Positions 26,119 to 35,863 are shown, counted from the stretch's first letter. The stretch is DNA of 47,093 bases from Carboxylicivirga mesophila (GCF_018271975.1 NZ_JAGUCN010000036.1:1-47093); one strand, 5' to 3'. Numbers and translations: made by a program. Notes: a model not told the origin generated them from the sequence alone.

Positions 26119-26770
26119 GGTTTTAAGTTAAATAGTATAGATTATTCTATTGAATTAAGATTTTAAGGGGATGTTGCGTTAAAACTAGACTTTCCCTAGT
26201 TGGCATAGTTATTTGAGCTATATAGGATGACTTATTGTTAATTCAATAACAGACTCATCTAATGCATACAGCTTGACTAATCAAATGATTTCTGGGGGAA
26301 AATAGTTTTTTCAACTCAACTACGAGGAGGGATGATTTAATTGATCCAGCATTCGTAAAGTCCTTTTCCAGACTTGTTTAGCGTGTTGAAGTGAGTTGAT
26401 TTTGGGTGCATTTATTTGTATTTGCTGTCAAAAATAAAACTTTTTAACAAGCAAAAAAATAATGAATACTGTTTGTTGATTGGTGTCGCAGTAATTGTAA
26501 ATGAATGATAATAAGCCAATTTAGGTTGCGAAAATAAAATTTAGTTAAATAATTCGAATTTTTTGCAACCTTATTCAACAAAATAGAGTATCATCGTGTA
26601 GCTTAATCTAAAATTGGACGGTAAATAATGGTAGTCATTTTTGGGGACTATCTTCAAATTGAATAAGCTAGGTTGATAAGTGAGATTTAGGGTGGCAATT
26701 ACATTGCTATTGTGTTTTTGCGCGTGTACTGTTTTAGATTACAGGCTTTAAATATATATGACCTAAATTG
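26119..26770. other. 652-bp gap with one long inverted repeat
   Basis: No gene is visible. The clearest structure is an inverted repeat around AGGTTGCGAAAATA (26523-26536) and its partner ending TTTTTTGCAACCT (to 26571), matching about 13 of 15 positions with a ~20-nt loop and no following T-run. No exact TAnnTTTG promoter was found before the cargo gene at 26771. The region may carry the control signals of the T9SS cargo operon, but I cannot assign them. Confidence 0.35.
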
Positions 26771-29700
26771 ATGACCATGCAGAAAAGCTTATTTGTCTTT
26801 CTCACATTGTTTTTTCTTCTTAATAACGCTGGTGCGCAAGTAGGAAAAGAGTTTTGGTTTGTGGCTCCTGATGTAACATATCAACATGGTGATGAGCCAA
26901 TTGTGTTCAGGATTACGGCTTTAAATACAGATGCCAATGTAACTGTTAGCATGCCTGCTGATGGGGGTAGAGTTATTCAGAATATCAGAGTAAGAGCAAA
27001 TACTCAGGAGCGCATTGATTTAGATAAAGATGCGGTTGAAAATCATCCTTCAGACCGGGTGAATAACAAAGGCATATTAATAACTTCAGATGCTGATATA
27101 ACTGCCTATTATGAAGTGGCTAATGGAGTCAACCCTGATAAGTTTACTCTAAAAGGTCATAATGCCTTAGGAATCGAATTTTTTGTCCCTTCTCAAAATA
27201 CCTATCGTAACAAACCACACAACCAGATTGCGGATGAAAAAGTGGATATTGTGGCAACCGAAGATAATACCACTGTTACAATTATTCCAACTGAAGCAGT
27301 TGTAGGTCATGCAGCCAATGTACCCTATACCATTAAATTAAACAGGGGGCAAACCTATTGTATCGAAAATCAAAATGACTGGTCGCCGGCCTCGTCGTTG
27401 GCAGGCACTTACATCAGTGCAGATAAAAAGATTGCGGTTACTATCAGTGATGATAGTGTGTGGCAAGGTCCAGGTTTTGGGCCCTATGATTTAATTGGCG
27501 ATCAGCTTATACCTACTGCAGTAATAGGGACTAATTATATTGCGGTTAATACAAATCCTGATAACCGTACAATCAATAAAGTATATGTGCTGGCAACACA
27601 GGACGATACGTATATTACCCTTATTTATCAGTCGCAACGCATGGTGAAGCGTTTAAACAAGGGGGAGCAACTTGATTTAGATATTGGGGGTAATGCCTTA
27701 TTTATTGATGCAGATAAACCTGTTTATGCCTACCAGTTAGCCAGCCTTTGGAACAGGAGTGGTAACGAAATGGGGAGCGCTGTGTTGCCAAGTACCAACT
27801 GTACAGGCTCGAAGACGGTTAGTTTTGTACGCACCTTTACGCTTGAGTTTTGGGTACAATTACTGACGCAGCAAAAGAATCTTAACTCATTTACCCTTAA
27901 AGATCAGGATGGTAACGTGCTCAATGATCTAGAAAGTGTGAATTGGATAAAGGTAGAAGGAACCGATGGAGGAGCCGCCGAAGATACCTGGTATAGTGGG
28001 ATCATTCAATTAGATATAACTACAGGAGCGCCGCATACTATCGAAAACTCAAATGGATTATTCCACATGAGTATCCTTGATGAAAACCAGGGAAGTGTAA
28101 GTTATGGCTATTTTTCGTCTTTTGGTCAGTTAAGGGTTGAAGGGCCAACACAGGAATGCCAAGGTAATCAGATTGTATTGAGCACCACAGAGCCTATGAG
28201 GAGTTATAACTGGTTTTCTGAACATACAGGTGACGCTGTATTATCTACTTCACCAACTTTATCGGTCAGCCAGTCAGGAACCTATTGGGTTACAGCAGAG
28301 GTTAATTTTGGTGGCTGTCTGCAAACAGATAGTATAGAAGTGGAGTTTTTGTTGCCCGAATTTGATTTGGGACCAGATACAGTGGTTTGTCCTGATGAAA
28401 CCATCACATTTGAAGTGCCGAATGGTTTAGGCACCTACGAGTGGTTCGATGGCTCTAATGGACATTCTACTTCTGTTGTATTATCAGAAGGCGAAACAAA
28501 AGAAGTTTGGTTAACGGTAACCGATGGCTTTAATTGTTCCAACACCGATCGTAAACAAGTATCAACGCATACACTTCCGGGCATAGTATTAAATACAACT
28601 GAACTATGCCAGGGAGAAAGAATAGTGGCCGATGATACAAATATTGAACGTTTTGAGTGGCGCCTGAATGGCCAGGTGTTGAATTTAGATCCAACGCAAT
28701 ACTATATTCAACCAGCAGTTTCTGGCAGATACTCACTTACTGTATGGGGGGCTGAAGGTTGTCCTGTTACTGAAAATTTTGACGCCACTGTTCATACTCT
28801 GCCCAACTTTACGGTTGGAGATCAGTTAGGCTGTATTGCTGCCACAACTTCTATTGCTGCTCCTCTTACAGGTGCGGGTTTTTCATATTTGTGGTCCGAT
28901 AATTCAACAGGTGCAAGTCTGGATGTAAATGTGGCGGGAGACTACTGGTTGGAAATCACTGATCAATACGGGTGTGTGACCCGCGATGAGTTTAATTTCG
29001 ACTTTTTACCACCGGCTCCATTTGATCTGGGGCCCGACAGGGAAGAGTGTGCCGGTATTACCCTCACAATTGAACAAGGCAGTGATTATTCGAATTTTGT
29101 TTGGCGATTTCAGCAGGATGGCACTGGAGCAATAACAGATCTGCCAACTCCTACACCTGAATGGGCTTATGAGATTAGTCCGGCCAGTCCGGCAGATAAT
29201 GGTAGATACTACGTAACCGCCATTGACAAAGATGGCTGTGCCGTGGCCGATGATGTAGAAGTAGCATTCGTTGATGCACCTGATCCTCAATTAGGATTAA
29301 GCCAAAAATTATGCTCAGGTGAAGAAATTACGATTACGGTAACAGATGGGTATGATAACTATGAGTGGTATAAAGACAATGTTTTACAACCAACATTAAC
29401 TACCGCCCATATACAAACTATGAGTCCTGGTGTTTACCGAGTGAACGCAACGATTGGTGGTTGTACAAAAACCAATGAAGTGACCGTGACAGAGCATGCT
29501 AAGCCAACCGTTGCTTTGGTCGATCCGGGAAGTATTTGCCCCAATGCTACACAGGTAATTAATATTGATAACTTTGCAAGCACCGATGGCGCATTTGCCT
29601 ACCTGGAATGGAATACCTCTCCTCGCCGTTATACCAACTGGGCCACTGCACAATTGGTGGTTGATGGCCCCGGCACTTATTCAGTAACTGCCTATGATGA

Positions 29701-31300
29701 GTATGGTTGTGCGGCAACTGATGCGGTCTCGGTTGGTGCATTTTCGGTAACCGATATTGGTATAGCTCCTATCGAGGAGACTTGTGGCAATGAAGATGCA
29801 GTCCTTGAAAATCCTGTTAACACTGCTCGCTCATACGATTGGTATAAAATAAATACAGCCAGTGATGCACATTTAATAGCCAATGATGCATGGGTAACAA
29901 ATATCGCCGGTTCATACAGATTGGTTGTAGAAGATGAGAACGGCTGTATAAATGCAGATACAGTAGCTGTCAAAACCTTGCCTGTTCCGCAGGTTGAACT
30001 AGGCCCGGCACGTGAAATGTGTGAAGGCGATACCATTAGCATACAAACAGATCCTTCTTTTACCACTTATCGCTGGAATGGCGATGATGCCCTTAACGAC
30101 TTTTTCATAACTGTTACAAGCACTAATACCTATCGGGTGGAAGTAACGAATCGCGATGGTTGTACCGCTCTTGATGAGGTAGATGTAATTGTTCATCCGA
30201 TTCCTAAGTTTACTGTGGCTGATCAAATAGATTGTGCTGGTGAGTTGTGCACCTTAAATGCCCCGGCTGGATTAACAAACTATCGCTGGTCAAACGGAGC
30301 CACTACATCAAGCATTAATGTTCCTAAAGGAACTTATACCTTAAGTGCTGAAACACCCGAGGGGTGCATTGGTAGAGCAACAGCTCAGGTTAAATGGCAT
30401 CCGGTGCCTCAGGTGAGTATTGGCGCAGATACGGCTATTTGTCCGGTTGATATTATTCCACTTGAGGCAACGGCAGGTTTTGAACTCTACGAGTGGCACA
30501 ATGGGGATGTTGGCCGATTTTCATATGCTAATTTCTCAGACACCGTTAATGTGGTGAAAGTAAAAGATGCAAATGATTGCTGGGGCTTCGATACCAAAAT
30601 GGTTCATGCGCTACCTGCACCCGATTATGAGTTGTGCCCTGATACAGCTGTTTGTAATGGCGATTCTTTATTGCTTGAGGCTGGTTATGATTACTTCGAT
30701 TACCGGTGGTTTGATGATAGTCGATTACCAACCTACACGGTAAAGGAGCCCGGTCAATATTGGGTGCGCGTGTTGGATGGTTGTTTCTGGTTGCAGGATA
30801 CCACCACTGTCGTTTTTCATGAAACACCTGTTATAGCTACATTAGACACATTGATATATGGTCAGATAGGGGTGTTGGCAGAAGGAGGCACAGAGCCATA
30901 TGTTTATGCTCTGAATGATGACGACTGGCAGGAAGAGAATGTATTTAAGAAGTTGGAAAATGGCACGTATATAGTTCAGGTGCAGGATGTCAATACTTGT
31001 ATGGCTGTTGATACGGTTGTGCTTAATTCAATTGTAGATATAGAAGTGCCTAATTTTGTAACTCCTAACAATGATGGTATAAATGATCGTTGGGAAATAA
31101 AAGGGATGGAAAAATTTCCGGATTCCATCATCAAAATATACGATCGTTTTGGTAAACTGCTCATTGAATATAAAGCCTCAGAACCTGGGTGGAATGGTGA
31201 ATATCTGGGTAAGTCGGTGCCATCAGATGCTTATTGGTATGTTATTGAGGTTTTACCTTTGCAAAAAATGCTAAAAGGACACATTACGCTAAAGAGGTAG
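26771..31300 (+). CDS. T9SS type B cargo: IgGFc-binding-like N-terminus with PKD/Ig-like repeats
   Basis: About 1509 aa. The signal peptide is about 1-23 (LFFLLNNAGAQ). An IgGFc-binding-type N-terminal region follows (GKEFWFVAPDVTYQHG and on to about residue 460, including FFVPSQNTYRN and GTYISADKKIAVTISDDSVW). About ten PKD/Ig-like modules follow, each with an LGPD...C start, a YxW or YEW strand and a DxxGC ending. The C-terminus (about 1420-1509) is a T9SS type B sorting domain with FVTPNNDGINDRWEIKG and IKIYDRFGKLLIEY. Type B domains send proteins through the T9SS, usually with help from a linked PorP/SprF-family protein, which is encoded 8 bp downstream. A surface adhesin role is inferred. 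ATG 26771 or 26777 are both possible starts. Confidence 0.92.
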   Translation: MTMQKSLFVFLTLFFLLNNAGAQVGKEFWFVAPDVTYQHGDEPIVFRITALNTDANVTVSMPADGGRVIQNIRVRANTQERIDLDKDAVENHPSDRVNNKGILITSDADITAYYEVANGVNPDKFTLKGHNALGIEFFVPSQNTYRNKPHNQIADEKVDIVATEDNTTVTIIPTEAVVGHAANVPYTIKLNRGQTYCIENQNDWSPASSLAGTYISADKKIAVTISDDSVWQGPGFGPYDLIGDQLIPTAVIGTNYIAVNTNPDNRTINKVYVLATQDDTYITLIYQSQRMVKRLNKGEQLDLDIGGNALFIDADKPVYAYQLASLWNRSGNEMGSAVLPSTNCTGSKTVSFVRTFTLEFWVQLLTQQKNLNSFTLKDQDGNVLNDLESVNWIKVEGTDGGAAEDTWYSGIIQLDITTGAPHTIENSNGLFHMSILDENQGSVSYGYFSSFGQLRVEGPTQECQGNQIVLSTTEPMRSYNWFSEHTGDAVLSTSPTLSVSQSGTYWVTAEVNFGGCLQTDSIEVEFLLPEFDLGPDTVVCPDETITFEVPNGLGTYEWFDGSNGHSTSVVLSEGETKEVWLTVTDGFNCSNTDRKQVSTHTLPGIVLNTTELCQGERIVADDTNIERFEWRLNGQVLNLDPTQYYIQPAVSGRYSLTVWGAEGCPVTENFDATVHTLPNFTVGDQLGCIAATTSIAAPLTGAGFSYLWSDNSTGASLDVNVAGDYWLEITDQYGCVTRDEFNFDFLPPAPFDLGPDREECAGITLTIEQGSDYSNFVWRFQQDGTGAITDLPTPTPEWAYEISPASPADNGRYYVTAIDKDGCAVADDVEVAFVDAPDPQLGLSQKLCSGEEITITVTDGYDNYEWYKDNVLQPTLTTAHIQTMSPGVYRVNATIGGCTKTNEVTVTEHAKPTVALVDPGSICPNATQVINIDNFASTDGAFAYLEWNTSPRRYTNWATAQLVVDGPGTYSVTAYDEYGCAATDAVSVGAFSVTDIGIAPIEETCGNEDAVLENPVNTARSYDWYKINTASDAHLIANDAWVTNIAGSYRLVVEDENGCINADTVAVKTLPVPQVELGPAREMCEGDTISIQTDPSFTTYRWNGDDALNDFFITVTSTNTYRVEVTNRDGCTALDEVDVIVHPIPKFTVADQIDCAGELCTLNAPAGLTNYRWSNGATTSSINVPKGTYTLSAETPEGCIGRATAQVKWHPVPQVSIGADTAICPVDIIPLEATAGFELYEWHNGDVGRFSYANFSDTVNVVKVKDANDCWGFDTKMVHALPAPDYELCPDTAVCNGDSLLLEAGYDYFDYRWFDDSRLPTYTVKEPGQYWVRVLDGCFWLQDTTTVVFHETPVIATLDTLIYGQIGVLAEGGTEPYVYALNDDDWQEENVFKKLENGTYIVQVQDVNTCMAVDTVVLNSIVDIEVPNFVTPNNDGINDRWEIKGMEKFPDSIIKIYDRFGKLLIEYKASEPGWNGEYLGKSVPSDAYWYVIEVLPLQKMLKGHITLKR

Positions 31301-31308
31301 ATTGAACG

Positions 31309-32319
31309 ATGAAGAAGTATTTGCTGATAATAGGTGTTTGTTTGGCTTGTTTGGTGTGTCAGGCACAAAAGTACTATATAACTAACCAGTACCTGTATGA
31401 CTTGTACCTGATGAATCCTGCAGGAGCTGGGTTTTATAAAGGCTGCTACGAGTTTAGTGGTTATTATCAGAAGCAGTGGTTCGGGCTGGAGCAGGCGCCC
31501 ACCACTCAAGTGGTCAGTTATCAGGGGCCCCTTGCCGAAAGTCTTGGCTTGGGTACATACTTCTATAACGACAGAAATGGCTTTTATTCAGAGATGGGTA
31601 TTCAAACATCCCTTTCCTACGAGGTAATGTTTACTAAAAAGCGCAAACGGACTGCATCCATGACCTTTGGGATGTCTATTAATGCTGAACAAAGTTCTGT
31701 TAATCAGACTGATTTAACGGATGGGGCATTGCTCGATCCCAGTATTACGGGTGCAAATGAGAGTGGATGGGGATTTAATGCCAATGCAGGTATATTGTTT
31801 AAATACAACGATTATCATGCGGGATTTTCAGTCACCAACATTCTGCCTCAAAACAATCCAATGTACCTCAATGAAAATGAACCTGCTTTAACCTCAGATA
31901 TTCATATTCATGTCGGTACGACATTCAAGGTGGCCGATCGCGATATTTTTCTGGAACCGCTTGTCATGTATCGGCGAAATATGTTGGTGGATAGTAAATT
32001 GGATATGAGTGTGAAAGGCTTTTTTCCAACACCCGATCCTAACTTATCGTTATGGGGGTTAGTAAGCTATCGTCGTACAATGGATCATAATTTTGGCAAA
32101 AGCCTGGGGTTAGGCACAACAGCAGGGGTTCAAATTAACAATTTTCTGGTTGGACTTGAATACCAGGTAGGACTCACAGGTGCCCAGTTAGATTATGGAA
32201 GTGCCTACCAACTTATTTGTAAGTACCGTATTTGCAAGGATAAGTCGAAAGGTTCAATTCCTTGTTCCGAACGTAATCGCAATAAGCGAAATAAGGCCAT
32301 TAAGCGCCTAAAACTATAG
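31309..32319 (+). CDS. PorP/SprF-family T9SS outer-membrane protein
   Basis: A 336-aa outer-membrane protein with a signal peptide (LACLVCQAQ). The PorP/SprF core is recognisable in YLYDLYLMNPAGAGFY, QKQWFGLEQAPTTQVVSYQGPL and LGLGTYFYNDRNGFYSEMGIQTSLSYEV. These proteins assist secretion of individual type B cargo; F. johnsoniae SprF is needed for SprB. The tight 8-bp spacing makes the IgGFc-like protein its probable partner. A basic, Cys-containing tail (KYRICKDKSKGS and on) replaces the usual short aromatic ending, so it is a divergent member. No promoter lies between the two genes. Confidence 0.85.
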   Translation: MKKYLLIIGVCLACLVCQAQKYYITNQYLYDLYLMNPAGAGFYKGCYEFSGYYQKQWFGLEQAPTTQVVSYQGPLAESLGLGTYFYNDRNGFYSEMGIQTSLSYEVMFTKKRKRTASMTFGMSINAEQSSVNQTDLTDGALLDPSITGANESGWGFNANAGILFKYNDYHAGFSVTNILPQNNPMYLNENEPALTSDIHIHVGTTFKVADRDIFLEPLVMYRRNMLVDSKLDMSVKGFFPTPDPNLSLWGLVSYRRTMDHNFGKSLGLGTTAGVQINNFLVGLEYQVGLTGAQLDYGSAYQLICKYRICKDKSKGSIPCSERNRNKRNKAIKRLKL

Positions 32320-32338
32320 ACGTCCTCCGGCAATTTTA

Positions 32339-32368
32339 TTGGATAAAGGTGTAATAATGCTATTTTTG
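32339..32368 (+). promoter_or_regulatory. Promoter of the second T9SS cargo/PorP pair
   Basis: TTG at 32339-32341, a 19-nt spacer, and TATTTTTG at 32361-32368 match the Bacteroidetes -33/-7 pattern (TTG, 17-23 nt, TAnnTTTG). The start codon lies 29 bp beyond. The cargo/PorP pair at 32397-34293 can therefore be transcribed separately from the upstream pair. Confidence 0.65.
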
Positions 32369-32396
32369 ATGACTGAGAATCCTAGAATAAAGCTTC

Positions 32397-33302
32397 ATGC
32401 GCACATGCTCAATCATATGTATACTCCTTTCTATCATCTGCTTTCAATCGAAAGGGCAGGATATTGTATATGCCAATGATGATAAAATCAAAGGGTTTGA
32501 AAATAGCGCTGTAAATATTCCTGTTTTAAACAATGATTTCGGTCTGGAGAAGGGTGTGAGTAGCCTGACTATAGTTGTGGCAGCTGAGCACGGAACAGCT
32601 GTTGTTGAAGCAGATAATACAATCACGTTTATTCCTAATCGCTCGTTTGTGGGCAGCGATGATTTTATTTATAAAGTTTGTAATGCAGATGGCAATTGTG
32701 ATGAAGCAACAGTTTTTGTTGAAATTGAAGATGTTGATTTTCAGCCTGAAGCTGTCAATGATACAGTAACCTACCTGCATGGCAACCCTGTTGTGGTTGA
32801 TTTTATGGATAACGATATCATTGAAGGGGATGAACCAATTACTGTAACTATTTTGGGTGAACTGTATCAGGGAACCTACTTTCTTAATCGTGATAATATG
32901 TTGGAGGTTGAGTTTGAGCGGCGTTTTGTTGGAAAAGATTCACTCGATTATGTGATATGCGATGTTGATAATGACTGCAGTCAGGCCCGTATAATTTTCT
33001 ACGTTCAGCATGGGGGCGATATCGACTTTTATATTCCTGAGGGCTTCTCACCCAATGGGGATGGAATAAATGATACCTTTTATATCCCAGATTTCTCAAC
33101 TTACCAGGGCATTAGTATAACAGTTGTCGACTCATGGGGCGGTATTGTTTATGAGAATGCCTCTTATCAGAATGATTGGAATGGGATAGCCAATAAGGGC
33201 TCAAAAAAAGGGCAATTGGTTCCGGCCGGCACCTATTATTATATAATAGCTGTTGAGGGCGTTGATAAAAAGATAACTGGTTTTGTGTATGTGGCTAAAT
33301 AG
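32397..33302 (+). CDS. T9SS type B cargo with two cadherin-like domains
   Basis: A 301-aa secreted protein with a signal peptide (about 1-20, ending FQSKGQ). Two Big_9/cadherin-like modules follow. The first, about 25-112, has the NDDKIKG...PVLNNDFG start and the ITFIPNRSFVGSDDFIYKVCNADGNCDEATVFV ending. The second is about 115-205. The C-terminal type B sorting domain (about 210-301) has the complete FSPNGDGINDTFYIPDF motif and ends in TGFVYVAK. It is a short version of the large adhesins in this window. The downstream PorP/SprF gene overlaps its end by 14 bp, so translational coupling is likely. Confidence 0.9.
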   Translation: MRTCSIICILLSIICFQSKGQDIVYANDDKIKGFENSAVNIPVLNNDFGLEKGVSSLTIVVAAEHGTAVVEADNTITFIPNRSFVGSDDFIYKVCNADGNCDEATVFVEIEDVDFQPEAVNDTVTYLHGNPVVVDFMDNDIIEGDEPITVTILGELYQGTYFLNRDNMLEVEFERRFVGKDSLDYVICDVDNDCSQARIIFYVQHGGDIDFYIPEGFSPNGDGINDTFYIPDFSTYQGISITVVDSWGGIVYENASYQNDWNGIANKGSKKGQLVPAGTYYYIIAVEGVDKKITGFVYVAK

Positions 33303-34293
33303 TAGAATAACATATTGCCGGATAACTCATTGCATGGTCTTATTATCATGCTTATTGTTGCCATGTGACCTGTTTGCCCAAAGCGATTTGATATCTTCTC
33401 AGTATATGAACTCCCAGTTGATGATTAATCCGGCTTATGCAGGGGTACGAAATGCCTTTAGCGTAAATGCTTTGTCGCGTCAGCAGTGGATGGGCATCCG
33501 CAATGCGCCAACAACCTATGCGATAAATATGCATTCGCCACTTAATAAGCGCATGGCATCGGTAGGAGCAAGTGTACTGCACTACCAGAGTGGTCCGGTG
33601 CAGCACAATGAACTAACTGCAGCTTACAGTTATCTGTTAAGATTAAATCATCAGATGTTTATATCTCTGGGCATCAGTGCACAGGTTAATCATTACAATG
33701 TTGGATTAAGGGATTTGGATGTGATTGAGGATAATGATCCAAGTTTTCAGAATAATCTGGATAATGCTTTTAAACCCAATTTTGGGGCTGGTATATTTAT
33801 TTATTCGCCACAGTTTTATTTTGGTGTATCTGTTCCTAAAATTCTCAATAGCCGCTTGAGCCTTGAAGATACAGGTGGCGTTGTGCTGGAGCAGGTTACA
33901 AGTGCTTACATTGCTTCAGGATACGCATTTAGTGTTAGTAAGGAGGTGATTTTGAAACCGTCATTGCTTGGGCGATACCGACCTTCTGCTACAAGTTCTT
34001 TTGATGTTAACATGCAGATGATGTATAAAAACCTGTTTTGGATAGGTGCTTCTTATCGGCTGAACAATACCTTGGCTGCATTATTAAATGTACAGGTGAC
34101 CGAAACACTGGCTGTTGGTTATTCTTATGATTTTGCCGTTGGCGATAAAGTTAATTTTGGAGTGGGTAGTCATGAAATATCATTAACCTTTGATAGTGAT
34201 AAGCTGATTAAGCGGAACCGTGACAGGCGATTTAATAAGAAAAAGGTAACTAAAAAGGAGGATAAGGCAGTTCAGTCAATCAGGTATTTCTAA
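33289..34293 (+). CDS. PorP/SprF-family T9SS outer-membrane protein
   Basis: A 334-aa PorP/SprF-family protein. The family core is SQYMNSQLMINPAYAGVR, LSRQQWMGIRNAPTTYAINMHSPL and the FGAGIFIYSPQFYFGVSVPKIL segment. It starts at ATG 33289, which overlaps the end of the cargo gene, or at ATG 33334 if the signal peptide begins at MVLLSCLLLPCDLFAQ; the shorter form has the cleaner signal. It ends in a very basic stretch and IRYF. By position it is the partner of the 301-aa cargo. It is closer in sequence to the PorP at 39923 than to the one at 31309. Confidence 0.88.
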   Translation: MWLNSRITYCRITHCMVLLSCLLLPCDLFAQSDLISSQYMNSQLMINPAYAGVRNAFSVNALSRQQWMGIRNAPTTYAINMHSPLNKRMASVGASVLHYQSGPVQHNELTAAYSYLLRLNHQMFISLGISAQVNHYNVGLRDLDVIEDNDPSFQNNLDNAFKPNFGAGIFIYSPQFYFGVSVPKILNSRLSLEDTGGVVLEQVTSAYIASGYAFSVSKEVILKPSLLGRYRPSATSSFDVNMQMMYKNLFWIGASYRLNNTLAALLNVQVTETLAVGYSYDFAVGDKVNFGVGSHEISLTFDSDKLIKRNRDRRFNKKKVTKKEDKAVQSIRYF

Positions 34294-34294
34294 T

Positions 34295-34321
34295 AAAAAA
34301 TGCCGACTTAGGCCGGCATTG
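34295..34321 (-). terminator. Terminator of the WMTDL-repeat gene
   Basis: AATGCCG / CGGCATT pairs around an 8-nt loop, and on the minus strand it runs into six T. It lies about 30 bp past the stop of the minus-strand gene. On the plus strand there is no T-run, so it serves mainly the minus-strand gene. Confidence 0.75.
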
Positions 34322-34349
34322 AAATATGTGAATTGTCATGAAACAATCT

Positions 34350-34976
34350 CTAGTTTTTCAGAGCAATCAAAATTGGGCAGGTGTTGTCAAATTCAATCGA
34401 TTTGATTCCTTCAATTTCGCTGGCTGGTACTTTACCGAATGCGGTCAAATCTGTCATCCATGCTTCAACTTCAAGTGTTTCTTCAGCGTTGGCATAAGCA
34501 TTGTTATCTATATCTTCATTGAATTCATCTAAGCAAGTCATCCACATTTCAACTGATAAAGGTGCTTCTTCCTGTGTTGAGAATGAGTTCAGATCTGTCA
34601 TCCACTGTTCTATAACCAATAGTTCAGGTTCTTCAATTGAGTAACTATTGATATCTGTCATCCAGTTCTCAACAACTAAATCATAATCATCGGTTGAAAA
34701 GGAATTCAGGTCAGTCATCCAGGCTTCTACCATTAACACTTCAGGCTCTTCATTTAAATAGTTATCTAAATCAGTCATCCATTCTTCTGTTTCCAGATAT
34801 TCTTCAGTAGGAAACGAATTTAAATCGGTCATCCACTCTTCAACAGTCAATTGAGCTTCGCTGTCGAGTACTTCATCGAAGAAAGGCTGGGCAGTGATAT
34901 TAAGAGACATTAATATGGTTACAACGAATACACTTGTGATAGATTTCAGGTTGAATAGTTTGTTTGTAGTTTTCAT
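34350..34976 (-). CDS. Secreted protein built of seven WMTDL repeats, function unknown
   Basis: A 208-aa protein with a long signal peptide (about 1-30, SVFVVTILMSLNITAQ). The mature part is acidic and consists of seven repeats centred on WMTDL or a close variant. The Trp residues are at 48, 66, 86, 105, 125, 145 and 173, a spacing of 18-20 residues except for the last (28). The consensus is roughly V-E-x-W-M-T-D-L-N-S-F/Y followed by an acidic linker. Repeat 6 has WMTCL. The protein ends with FDNTCPILIALKN, giving only two cysteines in the mature protein. I know of no function; related repeats ending in acidic-x-W-M occur, from memory, in other Bacteroidetes. The ATG at 34976 begins the signal sequence. 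It has no T9SS domain and is a single gene. Confidence 0.8.
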   Translation of the reverse strand: MKTTNKLFNLKSITSVFVVTILMSLNITAQPFFDEVLDSEAQLTVEEWMTDLNSFPTEEYLETEEWMTDLDNYLNEEPEVLMVEAWMTDLNSFSTDDYDLVVENWMTDINSYSIEEPELLVIEQWMTDLNSFSTQEEAPLSVEMWMTCLDEFNEDIDNNAYANAEETLEVEAWMTDLTAFGKVPASEIEGIKSIEFDNTCPILIALKN

Positions 34977-35233
34977 GACAATTAATTTAATATTTAACAA
35001 CGCCAGAAGTATATCAAGTGATATGCCAAAAAATGCAAAGTGCATAAAAGCAGACGTTTAAGATGAATTAAGGATTTAAAGGTCTTTTATATTTGACCGA
35101 TCTTGAAACAAAGTGATGTACGAAAATGAACACTGCGATAACAAATAGTAAGGGATGGTTTTTTAACAAGAAGGTGTTTTAAAAATAAAAGAGGGCTTTG
35201 CAGGTAACTTAGGTACAAATTCAAATAAATCAG

Positions 35234-35264
35234 TTGTGATGCTTCAACTATTTATCTACTTTTG
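35234..35264 (+). promoter_or_regulatory. Promoter of the cyclophilin operon
   Basis: TTG at 35234-35236, a 20-nt spacer and TACTTTTG at 35257-35264 fit the Bacteroidetes consensus. The first start codon is 144 bp further on, so the transcript would have a long leader (about 135 nt) in which I see no clear structure. Nothing else was found in the 431-bp gap from 34977. Confidence 0.6.
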
Positions 35265-35407
35265 CTTGATATAAGAATTTGAGTTTTTTCTTCGGTAAAT
35301 ATCAGCTAAGTAGTTATTAGTTAGTTTAGCCATGGTGCTTGGCAACTTAATAATTAAGCAGTTCCGACAAAGCCTCATTCTATAAGCAAAGTAATAAATT
35401 AAAGCAG

Positions 35408-35863
35408 ATGAAAACAGCAGAAATTCATACCGAAAAGGGCATAATGAGAGTTGAGTTTTATGAGAAAGATGCCCCCAATACAGTAGATAACTTTCTAAAA
35501 CTGGCCAAAGAAGGATTTTACGATGGATTAAGGTTTCACCGTGTGATTCCTGATTTTGTGATTCAGGGAGGATGTCCTCATTCGCGTGATATCAATAGCC
35601 GACGAGCTGGTACTGGAGGTCCAGGATACAGTATTGACTGTGAGCTGGATGGCGATAATCAGTATCATGACAGAGGAGTATTATCAATGGCTCATGCTGG
35701 TCGTAATACAGGTGGCTCTCAGTTTTTTATCTGTCATGGTCGTGAAAATACTCAACACCTGGATCGTCAGCATACTTGTTTTGGTAAAGTAGTGGAAGGA
35801 TTGGATGTGATTGACGACATCCGTCAGGGTGATGAAATAATTAAAATTGTTGTTAACGAATAG
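35408..35863 (+). CDS. Cyclophilin-type peptidyl-prolyl cis-trans isomerase
   Basis: A 151-aa single-domain cyclophilin without a signal peptide, so cytoplasmic. Active-site landmarks are [15 protein letters not shown], where the Arg, Phe and Gln line the proline pocket, and [10 protein letters not shown]. The length matches compact bacterial enzymes of the PpiB type. It speeds proline isomerisation during protein folding. The DUF3127 gene starts 11 bp downstream, so they are co-transcribed from the promoter at 35234. Confidence 0.93.
   Translation: MKTAEIHTEKGIMRVEFYEKDAPNTVDNFLKLAKEGFYDGLRFHRVIPDFVIQGGCPHSRDINSRRAGTGGPGYSIDCELDGDNQYHDRGVLSMAHAGRNTGGSQFFICHGRENTQHLDRQHTCFGKVVEGLDVIDDIRQGDEIIKIVVNE

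Noticed and set aside
34295-34321. Terminator for the PorP gene ending at 34293
   Set aside because: The hairpin starts almost at the stop codon and has no T-run on the plus strand; the T-run is on the minus strand.
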